A DNA stretch of 64,000 bases from Bacteroidota bacterium. GTDB taxonomy: Bacteria; Bacteroidota; Bacteroidia; Chitinophagales; Chitinophagaceae. The stretch covers positions 62,001 to 126,000 of the forward strand of contig JAFAEM010000017.1 of the NCBI GenBank assembly GCA_023424015.1. The letters are read 5' to 3'. Below the pieces are notes generated by a model that had not been told where the DNA came from, did no database searches, and saw only the letters and a program-made list of their open reading frames with translations. The first letter of the stretch is position 1. Every line of letters starts with the position of its first letter. Made by a program: the position numbers and the translations under genes. Below, piece by piece: positions 32,780 to 42,100 of the stretch.

Positions 32780-32827
32780 GGGTACTTATTTTAATTATAG
32801 CATGGTCTATTTTATCCTGCCTGATTT

Positions 32828-33268
32828 TCATTTCCTGCCAATTTTGGAAATTGTTTTTCCGGTTGCTTTTGTCGGTTTGTCCATATCATTGATAGCAAAA
32901 TTCATCGCTTCTTTTACTAACGCCTTCAGTTTCGGATTTCTGTAGTCCGATGGCTTTTTCACATCAATATGCCTGATCAGGTTACCCGTACCGGTCAGCA
33001 GCTTATTTAAATCTTTCAACAATGTACCTTTATTAAATCCCAGGTTGAGATGACTGGTATAAATGGGAATCATACAAAACGCGTCAGCGAGCCTGTCCGA
33101 CACCGAATACACTGAAGTCAGGGCATGTGTGTGGTAAAGAAGTTCATTGCAATCGGGACATAGCTCCAGTATGTATTGCCGAAGATCATAAAACAATTCT
33201 TTGAGCTCCTGGCTTTTTAGGTCAAGTAAAATTTGAAATTCGGGAGGCAATGCTCTATTATCTTTCAT
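32828..33268 (-). CDS. DUF1801-like protein
   Basis: A 146-residue relative of the downstream gene: LKELFYDLRQYILELCPDCNELLYHTHALTSVYSVSD, then MIPIYTSHLNLGFNKGTLLKDLNKLLTGTGNLIRHIDVKKPSD, the DUF1801 core. The last 11 bases of the VOC gene overlap its start, so the two are translationally coupled. A basic tail (DKPTKATGKTISKIGRK) ends the protein. Function unknown; paralogues of this type often sit with VOC proteins in Bacteroidota. Confidence 0.75.
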   Translation of the reverse strand: MKDNRALPPEFQILLDLKSQELKELFYDLRQYILELCPDCNELLYHTHALTSVYSVSDRLADAFCMIPIYTSHLNLGFNKGTLLKDLNKLLTGTGNLIRHIDVKKPSDYRNPKLKALVKEAMNFAINDMDKPTKATGKTISKIGRK

Positions 33269-33647
33269 TTGGCTGATTGTCGTATTGAATGCCGCAAATC
33301 AGGTTGCCTTCTGTGTCAAGGAATTTGACGATCCAGCCAACATAAGGGACCGCTGTACGGGGCATCACGATCACGCCACCGTTTCGTTTTACTCTTTCAA
33401 TAAGATCATCTATATTTTGGACACTGAATGAACACTCCAGGCCGATTACTTTCTCCTTTACCGGTGAGTAGCTACGGGATTGAAGCGCACCGATAAGTTC
33501 ACTGTCATCTGACTTCCCTGTTTTGATCTGTAGAAAATCCTGCGGGCCATAAGAATTGAATCCCCATTCGAAGATACTGTCGTAAAACTTTTTGGCCCGT
33601 TCCATGTCGTCTGTGTAGATAGCGAAGTGTGTTAGTTTGGTGCTCAT
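33258..33647 (-). CDS. VOC-family (glyoxalase-like) protein
   Basis: A 129-residue protein with the vicinal-oxygen-chelate fold: LTHFAIYTDDMERAKKFYDSIFEWGF, then IGLECSFSVQNIDDLIERVKRNGGVIV and VGWIVKFLDTEGNLICGIQ. Metal ligands would include the early His (LTHFAI) and a late acidic residue. Substrate unknown: the family ranges from glyoxalases to antibiotic-resistance proteins. First gene of a three-gene unit with a TAATTTTG promoter box (33683-33690). Confidence 0.82.
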   Translation of the reverse strand: MSTKLTHFAIYTDDMERAKKFYDSIFEWGFNSYGPQDFLQIKTGKSDDSELIGALQSRSYSPVKEKVIGLECSFSVQNIDDLIERVKRNGGVIVMPRTAVPYVGWIVKFLDTEGNLICGIQYDNQPNER

Positions 33648-33682
33648 TTTATTTGGTCATGATGGTTATGACTTATTATACA

Positions 33683-33690
33683 CAAAATTA
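33683..33690 (-). promoter_or_regulatory. Promoter box of the VOC/DUF1801 unit
   Basis: On the minus strand TAATTTTG matches TAnnTTTG exactly, 36 bases before the VOC start codon. Confidence 0.5.
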
Positions 33691-33704
33691 TAATTAAAAT
33701 AATA

Positions 33705-33730
33705 AATATTTATTGATATTCAATAATATT
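33705..33730. promoter_or_regulatory. A/T-rich inverted repeat over the -33 region
   Basis: AATATTTATTGA, TAT, TCAATAATATT: arms of 11-12 bases with one missing base. It overlaps the position expected for the -33 element of the VOC promoter, so it could be an operator. Confidence 0.35.
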
Positions 33731-33989
33731 TTTTACTACCCGATTTCCAAGGCAGATTAGATAACACTTCATAGGGTCTACCATTTTTACCCAGATAAAA
33801 ATAAGCCTGTATGGTCAGGTTATCTTCTGGATAGAAAAATGTTTACAAACCAGGCAATATGGATTGGGGAATAGCACAGTTATCTATCGGAGGTTGACAT
33901 ATTTTTCACCGAAAATTCCACTCTTCACGATTTATCATTTCCTTATCAAATACCAGGGCTGGCCGGAAATGGAATGTTTATAATTATGG
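33731..33989. other. A/T-rich intergenic DNA, no gene seen
   Basis: Between the VOC unit and cysE. No frame, RNA or repeat family was recognised besides the inverted repeat to its left and a promoter box to its right. Confidence 0.5.
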
Positions 33990-33997
33990 TAGTTTTG
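33990..33997 (+). promoter_or_regulatory. Promoter box of cysE-cysM
   Basis: TAGTTTTG, an exact TAnnTTTG match, 22 bases before the cysE start codon. Confidence 0.5.
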
Positions 33998-34019
33998 TCG
34001 ACTAATCATTAACCGGTGT

Positions 34020-34832
34020 ATGAATAAAAAATTCTACCAGCACATCTTTGAAAAAAAACAAGGCGTTGAAGCGGTCCCTCCCAATAAAGTCATCGCCTCC
34101 TGGACACTTCGGCTGATCCATCTTTTATACCCGGAAAAATCAGAAAATAGTCCCACTTCAGTTGAAGAAGTAGAGCGGGAGTTTATGTTCCTGGAAAAAG
34201 AGCTGGTAAGGATATTCAATGCCACCAAAGCCTGCCTCCAATGCGATAATGTTGATAAAGCGAGAAAATTTTTCATGGCCATCCCTGAAATGTACCGGGT
34301 TTTGAATACGGATATCGATGCCATTTTCGAGGGCGATCCGGCTTCACAAAGTAAATTTGAGATCATCAGGGCATATCCCGGTTTTTATGCCATTTCCTTT
34401 TATCGCATTGCGCATGCGCTGGCTGATCTCGATATTCCCCTGTTGCCACGCATCCTAACCGAATATGCCCATTCCAAAACCGGTATCGATATTCACCCCT
34501 CCGCTGAGATCGGCGAATATTTCTGCATTGACCACGGAACCGGACTTGTTATTGGTGAAACAACATTAATAGGTAATCATGTCAAGATTTACCAGGGCGT
34601 TACATTAGGTGCGCTTAGCGTTGACAAAAGCCTCTCGCATGTAAAACGGCATCCCACTGTGGAGGATCATGTGGTCATCTATTCCGGGGCTACTATACTG
34701 GGAGGTGACACCGTTATTGGTCATCATAGCATCGTCGGCGGTAATGTCTGGTTAACTAAGAGTGTTCCTCCTTACACAACAGTTTACCATAAATCGGAAA
34801 TCGAAGTCGTGGATCAAAAAACAAAAATTTAA
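34020..34832 (+). CDS. cysE: Serine O-acetyltransferase
   Basis: A 270-residue enzyme that acetylates serine with acetyl-CoA, the first step of cysteine synthesis. An N-terminal helical region (to about 135; FFMAIPEMYRVLNTDIDAIFEGDPAS) leads to the LbetaH domain with DIHPSAEIGEYFCIDHGTGLVIGE and VKIYQGVTLGALS. The C-terminus ends IEVVDQKTKI, which could dock in the CysM/CysK active site as usual for cysteine synthase complexes, although the typical terminal Ile is kept. Its stop is 1 base before cysM, so the pair is coupled. Confidence 0.95.
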   Translation: MNKKFYQHIFEKKQGVEAVPPNKVIASWTLRLIHLLYPEKSENSPTSVEEVEREFMFLEKELVRIFNATKACLQCDNVDKARKFFMAIPEMYRVLNTDIDAIFEGDPASQSKFEIIRAYPGFYAISFYRIAHALADLDIPLLPRILTEYAHSKTGIDIHPSAEIGEYFCIDHGTGLVIGETTLIGNHVKIYQGVTLGALSVDKSLSHVKRHPTVEDHVVIYSGATILGGDTVIGHHSIVGGNVWLTKSVPPYTTVYHKSEIEVVDQKTKI

Positions 34833-34833
34833 T

Positions 34834-35706
34834 ATGGCGAGCATACTTGACCTGATTGGCAATACTCCGATGGTCGAACTCAGAAAACTGAATCCTAATC
34901 CAGGCGTTAAGATATTCGCAAAACTTGAGGGAGACAATCCAGGGGGAAGCGTAAAGGACCGGCCGGCACTGAACATGATCCGGTCTGCGCTGGAACGGGG
35001 AGAAATCAGGCCAGGCAGTAAACTAATTGAAGCCACCAGCGGCAATACCGGTATTGCGCTGGCCATGATCGCAAGGTTATTTGACCTGGAAATCGAATTG
35101 GTCATGCCCTCCAGTTCCACCCGCGAACGAACACTGACTATGGAAGCCTATGGCGCCAGAGTGACTTTGCTCGATAGTATCGAAATATGCCGCGACTATG
35201 CAGAAGAAAAATCAAAAACTGGTGAATACTTTATTCTGAACCAGTTTGCAAACCCCGATAATTACAAGGCGCACTATAAAACGACCGGGCCGGAGATTTG
35301 GAAAGATACCCGGCATATGATCACACATTTTGTTAGCTCGATGGGAACGACCGGAACGATCATGGGTTGTTCGCGTTACCTGAAAGAACAAAATCCATCG
35401 ATTCAAATCGTGGGCTGCCAGCCAACAGAGGAATCGTCTATCCCCGGCATTAGGCGCTGGCCTGCGGAATACCTGCCAAAGATCTTTGAACCGGAACGGG
35501 TGGACAGGATCATAGATGTTTCGCAACAGGAAGCAACCGGGATGGCACGTAATCTGGCAAAGGAAGAAGGCATATTCGCAGGTATGAGCAGTGGCGGCGC
35601 GGCATCCGCTGCTATCAGGTTAGCAGGGGAATTGAAATCCGGGCTGATCGTTTTCATCGTATGCGATCGTGGCGACCGCTACCTTAGCAGTGACCTATTC
35701 GGATAG
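34834..35706 (+). CDS. cysM: Cysteine synthase B-type (O-acetylserine sulfhydrylase)
   Basis: A 290-residue PLP enzyme. The PLP-Lys motif GGSVKDRPA, the phosphate loop EATSGNTGIAL, SSMGTTGTIMG and the late PGIRRWP are typical of CysM/CysK. MPSSSTRERTLTMEAYGA shows the CysM-like loop. The ATG at 34834 is chosen because MASILDLIGNTPMVEL is the family start; the open frame runs further upstream but lies within cysE. With CysE it makes cysteine from serine and sulfide. Confidence 0.95.
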   Translation: MASILDLIGNTPMVELRKLNPNPGVKIFAKLEGDNPGGSVKDRPALNMIRSALERGEIRPGSKLIEATSGNTGIALAMIARLFDLEIELVMPSSSTRERTLTMEAYGARVTLLDSIEICRDYAEEKSKTGEYFILNQFANPDNYKAHYKTTGPEIWKDTRHMITHFVSSMGTTGTIMGCSRYLKEQNPSIQIVGCQPTEESSIPGIRRWPAEYLPKIFEPERVDRIIDVSQQEATGMARNLAKEEGIFAGMSSGGAASAAIRLAGELKSGLIVFIVCDRGDRYLSSDLFG

Positions 35707-35728
35707 CATAACATTTTACCAGGCCTGG

Positions 35729-36181
35729 CTAATCCATCACTTGTAATTTCCAATCTGGCAATTCGGGTATTAGCATCAGATCCCGCCCTTCTTTCTTCCA
35801 GGCATAACTCATGTTGCCATTTGTGATAACAAGGAATCCGGCAGGAACACTTATATGATATCGCAGCAACTGCAATAATACCGGTTCATCCAGTTTGACA
35901 GAAGGCGCCTTGCATTCTATCATCATCCAGGGCTGATGCCGCTTGTTATAGACAAGTATATCGAAGCGCTTTTTTAACTCACCCAGGTGAATGATCTTTT
36001 CCATAGCGATCAGTGTGGCGGGATAGTTTTTCACCTGGACCAGGTATTGGACAAAGTTTTGTCGCACCCACTCTTCCGGCGTAAGTCTCAACCATTTTTT
36101 TCGGAGGGGATCAAAAATCAGTTCCTGCGTCCCCGTTTTTTTTACCTGGAATACCGGTTCGGGGTATTGTATCAGCAGCAT
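35729..36181 (-). CDS. HsdR_N-like (type I restriction R N-terminal) domain protein
   Basis: A 150-residue stand-alone protein. A PD-(D/E)XK-type nuclease core is visible: RFDILVY then MMIECKAP (Asp, Glu-x-Lys) and a Gln-rich helix (EPVLLQLLRYHI). Upstream, PEEWVRQNFVQYL is also part of this family. There is no HsdM, HsdS or motor domain, so it is not a restriction system; similar short proteins are widespread in Bacteroidota with unknown function. A TACTTTTG promoter box ends 4 bases before the ATG, as in pdxJ. Confidence 0.82.
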   Translation of the reverse strand: MLLIQYPEPVFQVKKTGTQELIFDPLRKKWLRLTPEEWVRQNFVQYLVQVKNYPATLIAMEKIIHLGELKKRFDILVYNKRHQPWMMIECKAPSVKLDEPVLLQLLRYHISVPAGFLVITNGNMSYAWKKEGRDLMLIPELPDWKLQVMD

Positions 36182-36185
36182 GCTT

Positions 36186-36193
36186 CAAAAGTA
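36186..36193 (-). promoter_or_regulatory. TAnnTTTG box abutting a start codon
   Basis: On the minus strand TACTTTTG, then AAGC, then ATG: the same four-base spacing as at pdxJ. Confidence 0.5.
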
Positions 36194-36229
36194 AATGATT
36201 AAATTCGCTTTCATATCTAAATCGGTAAT

Positions 36230-37000
36230 ATGAAATCGAAAGAGGAAATAGTTGAAAACTGGCTTCCACGGTATACCGGGGAAAAATTGAAGAATTTTGG
36301 ACAGTATATACTTCTAACAAATTTCAGCAACTACGTTTACAAATTCGCGGAATGGAATAATGTAGAGGTGGTAGGCGAAACACGACCGATGCAATGCGCC
36401 ACCGCTGACAATATCACGATCATAAATTTCGGGATGGGCAGTCCAACTGCTGCAACGATCATGGACCTGCTAAGCGCCATCGAACCAAAAGCCGCTTTAT
36501 TTCTTGGGAAATGCGGCGGCTTGAAGAAGCGGAATAAAATCGGCGACCTGATCTTACCAATCGCGGCTATACGTGGCGAGGGTACCTCCAATGATTATTT
36601 TCCCGCCGAAGTACCTGCTCTGCCCGCCTTCGCCCTGCAAAAAGCGGTTTCGACCACCATTCGCGATTATGGTGTTGATTACTGGACGGGCACAGTGTAC
36701 ACAACCAACCGCAGGGTTTGGGAACACGACGAAGAATTCAAAAATTACCTGCAGGATATCAGGGCCTACGCCATCGACATGGAAACCGCTACTATTTTTA
36801 CAGTAGGTTTTTACAACAAGATCCCTACCGGTGCTTTATTATTGGTAAGCGACCAACCCATGATACCTGAAGGAGTAAAAACTGAAGAAAGTGACAAAAG
36901 TGTTACGGCACAATTTGTGGACAATCATATCAAAATAGGAATTGACTCACTAAAACAACTGATCAACGATGGAATGACGGTAAGACACCTTAAATTCTAA
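36230..37000 (+). CDS. amn: AMP nucleosidase
   Basis: A 256-residue enzyme that hydrolyses AMP to adenine and ribose 5-phosphate. It has the nucleoside-phosphorylase fold: INFGMGSPTAATIMDLL, LFLGKCGGLKKRNKIGDLILPIAAIRGEGTSNDYFP, and the catalytic region AIDMETATIFTVGF with LLLVSDQPM. This is the short Bacteroidota form without the N-terminal regulatory domain of E. coli Amn. Divergent from the HsdR_N-like gene with a 48-base gap; followed by a secreted protein gene after 19 bases. Confidence 0.93.
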   Translation: MKSKEEIVENWLPRYTGEKLKNFGQYILLTNFSNYVYKFAEWNNVEVVGETRPMQCATADNITIINFGMGSPTAATIMDLLSAIEPKAALFLGKCGGLKKRNKIGDLILPIAAIRGEGTSNDYFPAEVPALPAFALQKAVSTTIRDYGVDYWTGTVYTTNRRVWEHDEEFKNYLQDIRAYAIDMETATIFTVGFYNKIPTGALLLVSDQPMIPEGVKTEESDKSVTAQFVDNHIKIGIDSLKQLINDGMTVRHLKF

Positions 37001-37019
37001 ATATTAAATAGAATATTTT

Positions 37020-37400
37020 ATGAAATTTTTATTCTTTGTGCCTGCAATATTTATCCTTGCCGTTTCCGCCGACAAATGTGGCAGCGATAAAAAATCTGAT
37101 ACCGGCACTTACAAGGCAAAACTGGAGATCAAAGGGATTTGCATGAACTATACCCTCCGCTTACTCGAAGGTGATCTGGATACAACACAGGTCGTTGCCA
37201 ACTGGACAGATGAGTCGACCGGCAAATCTTACCAAAATGTTTTTGCACTTGGCTCACCCTGCACTTTTCCAAATACTATCAAAGAAGGTGACGAGTTCTA
37301 TTTCCGCATCGACAGCTCTGAAAAACAGGAATGCGCTGTTTGTATGGCCTACTATCCCACCCCTCCCAAAAAATTATCCATTAAAGTAGTCGAGAACTAG
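37020..37400 (+). CDS. Secreted Cys-containing hypothetical protein
   Basis: A 126-residue exported protein (signal peptide MKFLFFVPAIFILAVSA). The mature part has five Cys (one in DKCGSDKK, then GICMNY, SPCTF and ECAVCMAY), which probably form disulfides. It looks like a small beta-sandwich, KAKLEIKGICMNYTLRLLEGDL. No family recognised. Its TAG stop shares a base with the GTG start of the ABC gene, and the gene follows amn by 19 bases, so it belongs to that operon. Confidence 0.7.
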   Translation: MKFLFFVPAIFILAVSADKCGSDKKSDTGTYKAKLEIKGICMNYTLRLLEGDLDTTQVVANWTDESTGKSYQNVFALGSPCTFPNTIKEGDEFYFRIDSSEKQECAVCMAYYPTPPKKLSIKVVEN

Positions 37401-39151
37401 TGCACCCCTTATTAAGTATACAGGACCTTACTGTTGCTTTCAGCTCCGGTGATATTACAACAACGGCATTGAAGGATATTTCCTTTTCCGTACATCGTGG
37501 TGAGATCGTCGCCCTGGTTGGTGAATCGGGATCCGGTAAGTCGGTGACCTCCCTGTCTGTACTACAACTAATACCCGCTCCACCTGCCCGGTATGTTTCG
37601 GGAAAAATTTTGTTTTCGGAAGACGGAACAAGCCAGGATGATCTCTTAAAAAAAGATCGTTATTCCCTTCAAAATATCCGCGGTAATAAGATCGCGATGA
37701 TATTCCAGGAACCCATGACCTCGCTCAATCCCGTGATGACCTGCGGTCACCAGGTAATGGAAGCTTTGCGAACCCACAAAAAACTTTCAAAGGAAGCAGC
37801 CCGGGAAAAGACCATTGAATGGTTTGAAAAAGTAAAACTTCCCGAGCCGGCGCAGGTCTTCCATCGTTATCCTCATCAACTAAGCGGCGGACAAAAGCAA
37901 AGGGTCATGATCGCGATGGCTATGTGTTGCGAACCCTCCCTGCTGATCTGTGACGAGCCCACTACAGCCCTGGACGTCACCGTACAAAAAACAATACTGG
38001 AACTGATACGTGATCTGCAACAGCAATCCAACATGGGGGTAATATTCATTACGCATGACCTTGGCGTGGTAGCTGAAATTGCCGATCGTACGATCGTGAT
38101 GTACAAGGGTGATATAGTGGAGCAGGGAACCGTGACCCAAATATTTATAAGTCCTTCCCATCCCTATACCAGGGGTCTGCTTGCCTGCCGGCCTGTTTTA
38201 CATGAAAAAGGACAAAGATTACCTGTGGTGAGCGAGTTTCTCAAACTGGCGGAGTCGAATGAGGATACCGGAAGCGGGACAACAGTGCACGAAGAAGCTG
38301 GAGTGAAGGAACAGGTCACTGCATTAGGTTCCGACTCAAATTATATTCAACCCGGCGACCCTTTGTTGCGCGTCGAAAATCTTTCGGTTTGGTTTCCTGC
38401 CAAAAAAACTTTTTTAGGCAAACCCCTTACTTATACAAAAGCCGTCGACGATGTCAGCTTTGAGATCTTTAAAGGCGAAACGATGGGATTGGTTGGGGAA
38501 AGCGGTTGTGGTAAAACAACACTGGGCAGGGCTTTGCTTCGACTCGTAGAACCTACCGGCGGGAAGATCGTTTACAACGGCGTAGATCTTACTTCAAAGA
38601 AAAAAGATGAGCTGCAATCACTGCGAAAAAACCTGCAGATCATTTTCCAGGACCCATACTCCTCCTTGAATCCCCGACTCACTATTGGATCAGCCATCGC
38701 GGAACCCTTAAAAGTTCATGGAATATTACCCACGGAAAGATCGAGAAAAGAAAAAGTGATTGATCTGCTCGAAAAAGTGGATCTGAGGCCCGAACATTTT
38801 AATCGCTACCCGCACGAATTTTCGGGCGGCCAGCGACAACGTATCGTGATCGCGCGTTCATTGGCGCTCAACCCCGACTTTATCGTGTGCGACGAATCAG
38901 TGTCCGCCCTTGACGTCAGCGTTCAGGCGCAGGTACTAAACTTATTGAATGATCTGAAAAAGGAATTTGGGTTTACCATCATCTTTATCTCGCACGACCT
39001 TTCGGTGGTGAGATATATCAGCGATCGCATCATGGTGATGAATCGGGGCAAAATTCAGGAAAGCGGTAAAGCCGATGATATTTACTATCATCCGCAGACA
39101 GCCTATACACAAAAACTTATCGCTTCGATACCAAAAGGAATTACAGTTTAA
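37400..39151 (+). CDS. Fused peptide ABC transporter ATPase (two NBDs)
   Basis: A 583-residue protein carrying two complete nucleotide-binding domains of the oligopeptide/dipeptide type (DppD-DppF or GsiA-like). NBD1: Walker A GESGSGKS, signature LSGGQKQR, Walker B LLICDEPTTALD. NBD2: GESGCGKT, FSGGQRQR and FIVCDESVSALD, with Ser where the second-motif Pro usually stands. NBD1 ends with HPYTRGLLACRP. The start is GTG at 37400, overlapping the previous stop. No permease or binding-protein gene is nearby, so the membrane partners must be elsewhere. Confidence 0.93.
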   Translation: MHPLLSIQDLTVAFSSGDITTTALKDISFSVHRGEIVALVGESGSGKSVTSLSVLQLIPAPPARYVSGKILFSEDGTSQDDLLKKDRYSLQNIRGNKIAMIFQEPMTSLNPVMTCGHQVMEALRTHKKLSKEAAREKTIEWFEKVKLPEPAQVFHRYPHQLSGGQKQRVMIAMAMCCEPSLLICDEPTTALDVTVQKTILELIRDLQQQSNMGVIFITHDLGVVAEIADRTIVMYKGDIVEQGTVTQIFISPSHPYTRGLLACRPVLHEKGQRLPVVSEFLKLAESNEDTGSGTTVHEEAGVKEQVTALGSDSNYIQPGDPLLRVENLSVWFPAKKTFLGKPLTYTKAVDDVSFEIFKGETMGLVGESGCGKTTLGRALLRLVEPTGGKIVYNGVDLTSKKKDELQSLRKNLQIIFQDPYSSLNPRLTIGSAIAEPLKVHGILPTERSRKEKVIDLLEKVDLRPEHFNRYPHEFSGGQRQRIVIARSLALNPDFIVCDESVSALDVSVQAQVLNLLNDLKKEFGFTIIFISHDLSVVRYISDRIMVMNRGKIQESGKADDIYYHPQTAYTQKLIASIPKGITV

Positions 39152-39164
39152 TTCTCATCATAGT

Positions 39165-42100
39165 TTATTGAATACCGGCATAAGGATTCCCTTCGGACTT
39201 GTCATAGAACTCTCTTGCGCTTTTGCGGCGTGAATAAAGCAGGCGTTTCAACTCTTTACGGAGTTGCTCGTCCAGCGAGGTTTCGTCGCTGATCCTGGTA
39301 TCTGAAAACTCCGTGTAATCCATGGGATCGATATTCCGCGATCTGTAAGGGGAATAATCATTTGTACTGCGTGGAGCGCTTTTATATTTGTAGACACCCG
39401 GCTGATCAGGTACCAATCCTACTGAAGCCAGCTTCCAAAAAGCGTCATCTTTCTTTGATTTGTATTTGAAGAAGTAGATATATCCTTTTTCATTCCTTAC
39501 GGTTGCAGGCAATTTCTCGAGGAACAACAACGAATCCGGCTTTTCAGACCAACTTTCATATAAGAGTCTGCTCTTAGCCATTTCCACATGGCCTTTAACT
39601 TTAGCCGGGAATAAATTCTGTTTACCCAGCTTTTCGAGATCAGTAAATAAACCATAACGATACTCGTCCATAACTGCGAAATAGTTTATCAGGCTGTCAT
39701 TGAAAGGTTTCTGATTTCGAAGCATCAACATCATGGTATTATACTTCAATCGCCTGTCGTTGGTGCTAAATACCTGGTTGAAGAATGTTTTAACTGTAGG
39801 GTTTGAGTCCCAGTAAGGCATTAGTAAAACCGTGTACAAATCGAGTTTCTCATTTGCCGGACTATCAGCGTCATCGGTCAATAGTTCAATGGTCTTCCTG
39901 TCCAGTTTTTCCTTCTCAGCCCGCTCAATCGCCTTTCTTTTCTCCGCAATAGACTGCTTTTTCAGTTCCTGCCTGGCTTCCACCAGGAATTTGCTGAAGT
40001 AAAAATCATAATCGTTTTTATGCACGAGATTACTATCGATTAGTTCCGCCAGCAGTGACATCATATCGGCTTTATAATCGTCGATATTAATTAAAGGAAG
40101 TAATCCCTGGAAAATACCGGCGGTCAGTTGCAGCGAATCTCTCAGCACTCCCAAAAAACTGGCGTCACCAGGGGACTGCCAGCCTGCTTTCAACCCAATT
40201 TCACGGTAATAACGATCAAGGAGATCCCGCGAGCGCCCAGTACTTGTTTCCAGTACTGGCGGATCATTTTCCATAATACCTCTAAACAGGTTGAATGCAT
40301 AGGACGTTTGTTGCTCCAACAATGTTTCGAGGACTTTATATTGCAATTCAACAGTATCTCCTGCGGCATAATACAATTGCCGCAAATAGTCAGATGAAGT
40401 TTTTGTTTTGATATCTTCAAGCTTACCCACCAGGTCTTTTTTAACCTCGAGGTATTTTTTCTCTTTCCAGTCCAGAGAATTGATGATCGCTTTCAGTTGC
40501 GGAAGATCTGCGGAATCAAGGCCTACAGTATGGATCCCTTTCACCGCCCGCTTGTGAACGGTGGTATCATCGCTCGTGAAATCATCAAAGAAAAGTTTTG
40601 ATTTTTTGGCAAAAGGATCAAGTCCCTTAAGTGAGTCGACGGGTTGAAAGCTTTCAAAAAATGTTTTTACAAATACGCTGGGCTTACTTAATGTATCGGA
40701 TTGGGTCATCAGGGCATATCCGATCCCGTTCTTATAATATGTCTTTGACCAGATGGTGCGGCTGCTACCGGTGTCAGAGAGGACGGTTTCCCAAACTTTG
40801 ATGCCTCCCGGTAATTCGAAATCCTTTCTCTTACGAACTATGCCAGAAGAATCACTGAAAAAGACAGGACTCTCTTTTTCCAGTTTCGCGCTGTCCTTTA
40901 CCTGTTGGTAACGGGACATCTTAAAAAATGATACATAGATCTTTTCACCGGTTGAGTCATGTGCGATCACTGTGCTTCGAAAAGCGCCATCCTCAAGACG
41001 GGCGTCCTCTCTGGACTCATCATCTTCTTCATCATTAAATCGCGGGAGGCCGAGCTTTTCTTTTGTTTCATTGGGAAAAACCGGGCTGTTGACCGTAAAA
41101 TACAAACTCGTATCGCGACGGGTTGTCGCGTTGTCATAGTAGTAAGGTTTGATTACAAACGAATCGAGGAATTTCTTCATCGACGGCGTTTCTTTTCTTC
41201 CGAATGCAACCAGCGTGTAATAATGGGGGCCCTGGATGATAAAACGGGTGAGAAATACGGACCCGTTTTTTGCTTTGTACCTACCGTCGAGGGCTGGATA
41301 TCCCTGGTGAGTTAATGCGTAGTGGCTTTCTGCCTTGTCGATGAATTCCGATGACTCAAAGCTTTCTGCCATCAGTTCGAGGTCAAAACTATCTTCCTCC
41401 GCAAAATTATAGTTATGGATGTCGGTCCGAATGACCCTGAAATTTGCCCCGGACACGGGATCCCCGGCATCAAATATCCAGGACCCGTCATTGCTGACAT
41501 GAGGTGCATGCGGAAGGTCAATTGCAAATCCGCCATAAGGAGGTGAATAGGTTTTCCATTTTGTGGTGACGTCGGATGTATATCCTTTCAGCTGAATACT
41601 GCTAAAAAACTTTGAAGCCTCTTCTCCTTTTAATACATAATCACCCGTGCCGCTCATTTTAAAGATCACCACTTCAAATGGCATTACGAATATGTTGTAG
41701 CGTTGCACATCACCACGCCGGGTTTTGTTGGTAATATCGATTCCTTTGTAACCATTACGCGTGATCTTTTGCCTGGATATGATCCTGCCCGGAATATTTT
41801 CATAAAGCAGGCTGTCGATGGTACTGTACACTTTATCGGTACTATGTCCCCACATCCATCCATTGGTCAGGATCCGGGTCACCATATAATAACTGCCGTT
41901 GGCCATATCGGCATATTGCCGCTGGTCGAGACTTGGGTCTTCACCGAATTTGTAAAACTTCCCCGGTATACTGACTTTAAAAAGACTGTCATCAGGTACC
42001 TGGGTAGAAAACTTTACAGGGACCCTTACTTTCTCTACCTGGTTTTTATGCTGGCTGTCGCGGGCACCCATTTTAACGGGCCGCAGTTTATATCCCTGCT

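Noticed and set aside
35729..36181. Part of a type I restriction-modification system
   Set aside because: Single short domain; no HsdM, HsdS or helicase part nearby, and the neighbours are metabolic genes.
37876..38161. Minus-strand ORFs inside the ABC ATPase
   Set aside because: Shadows of the Walker B region; no signals of their own.
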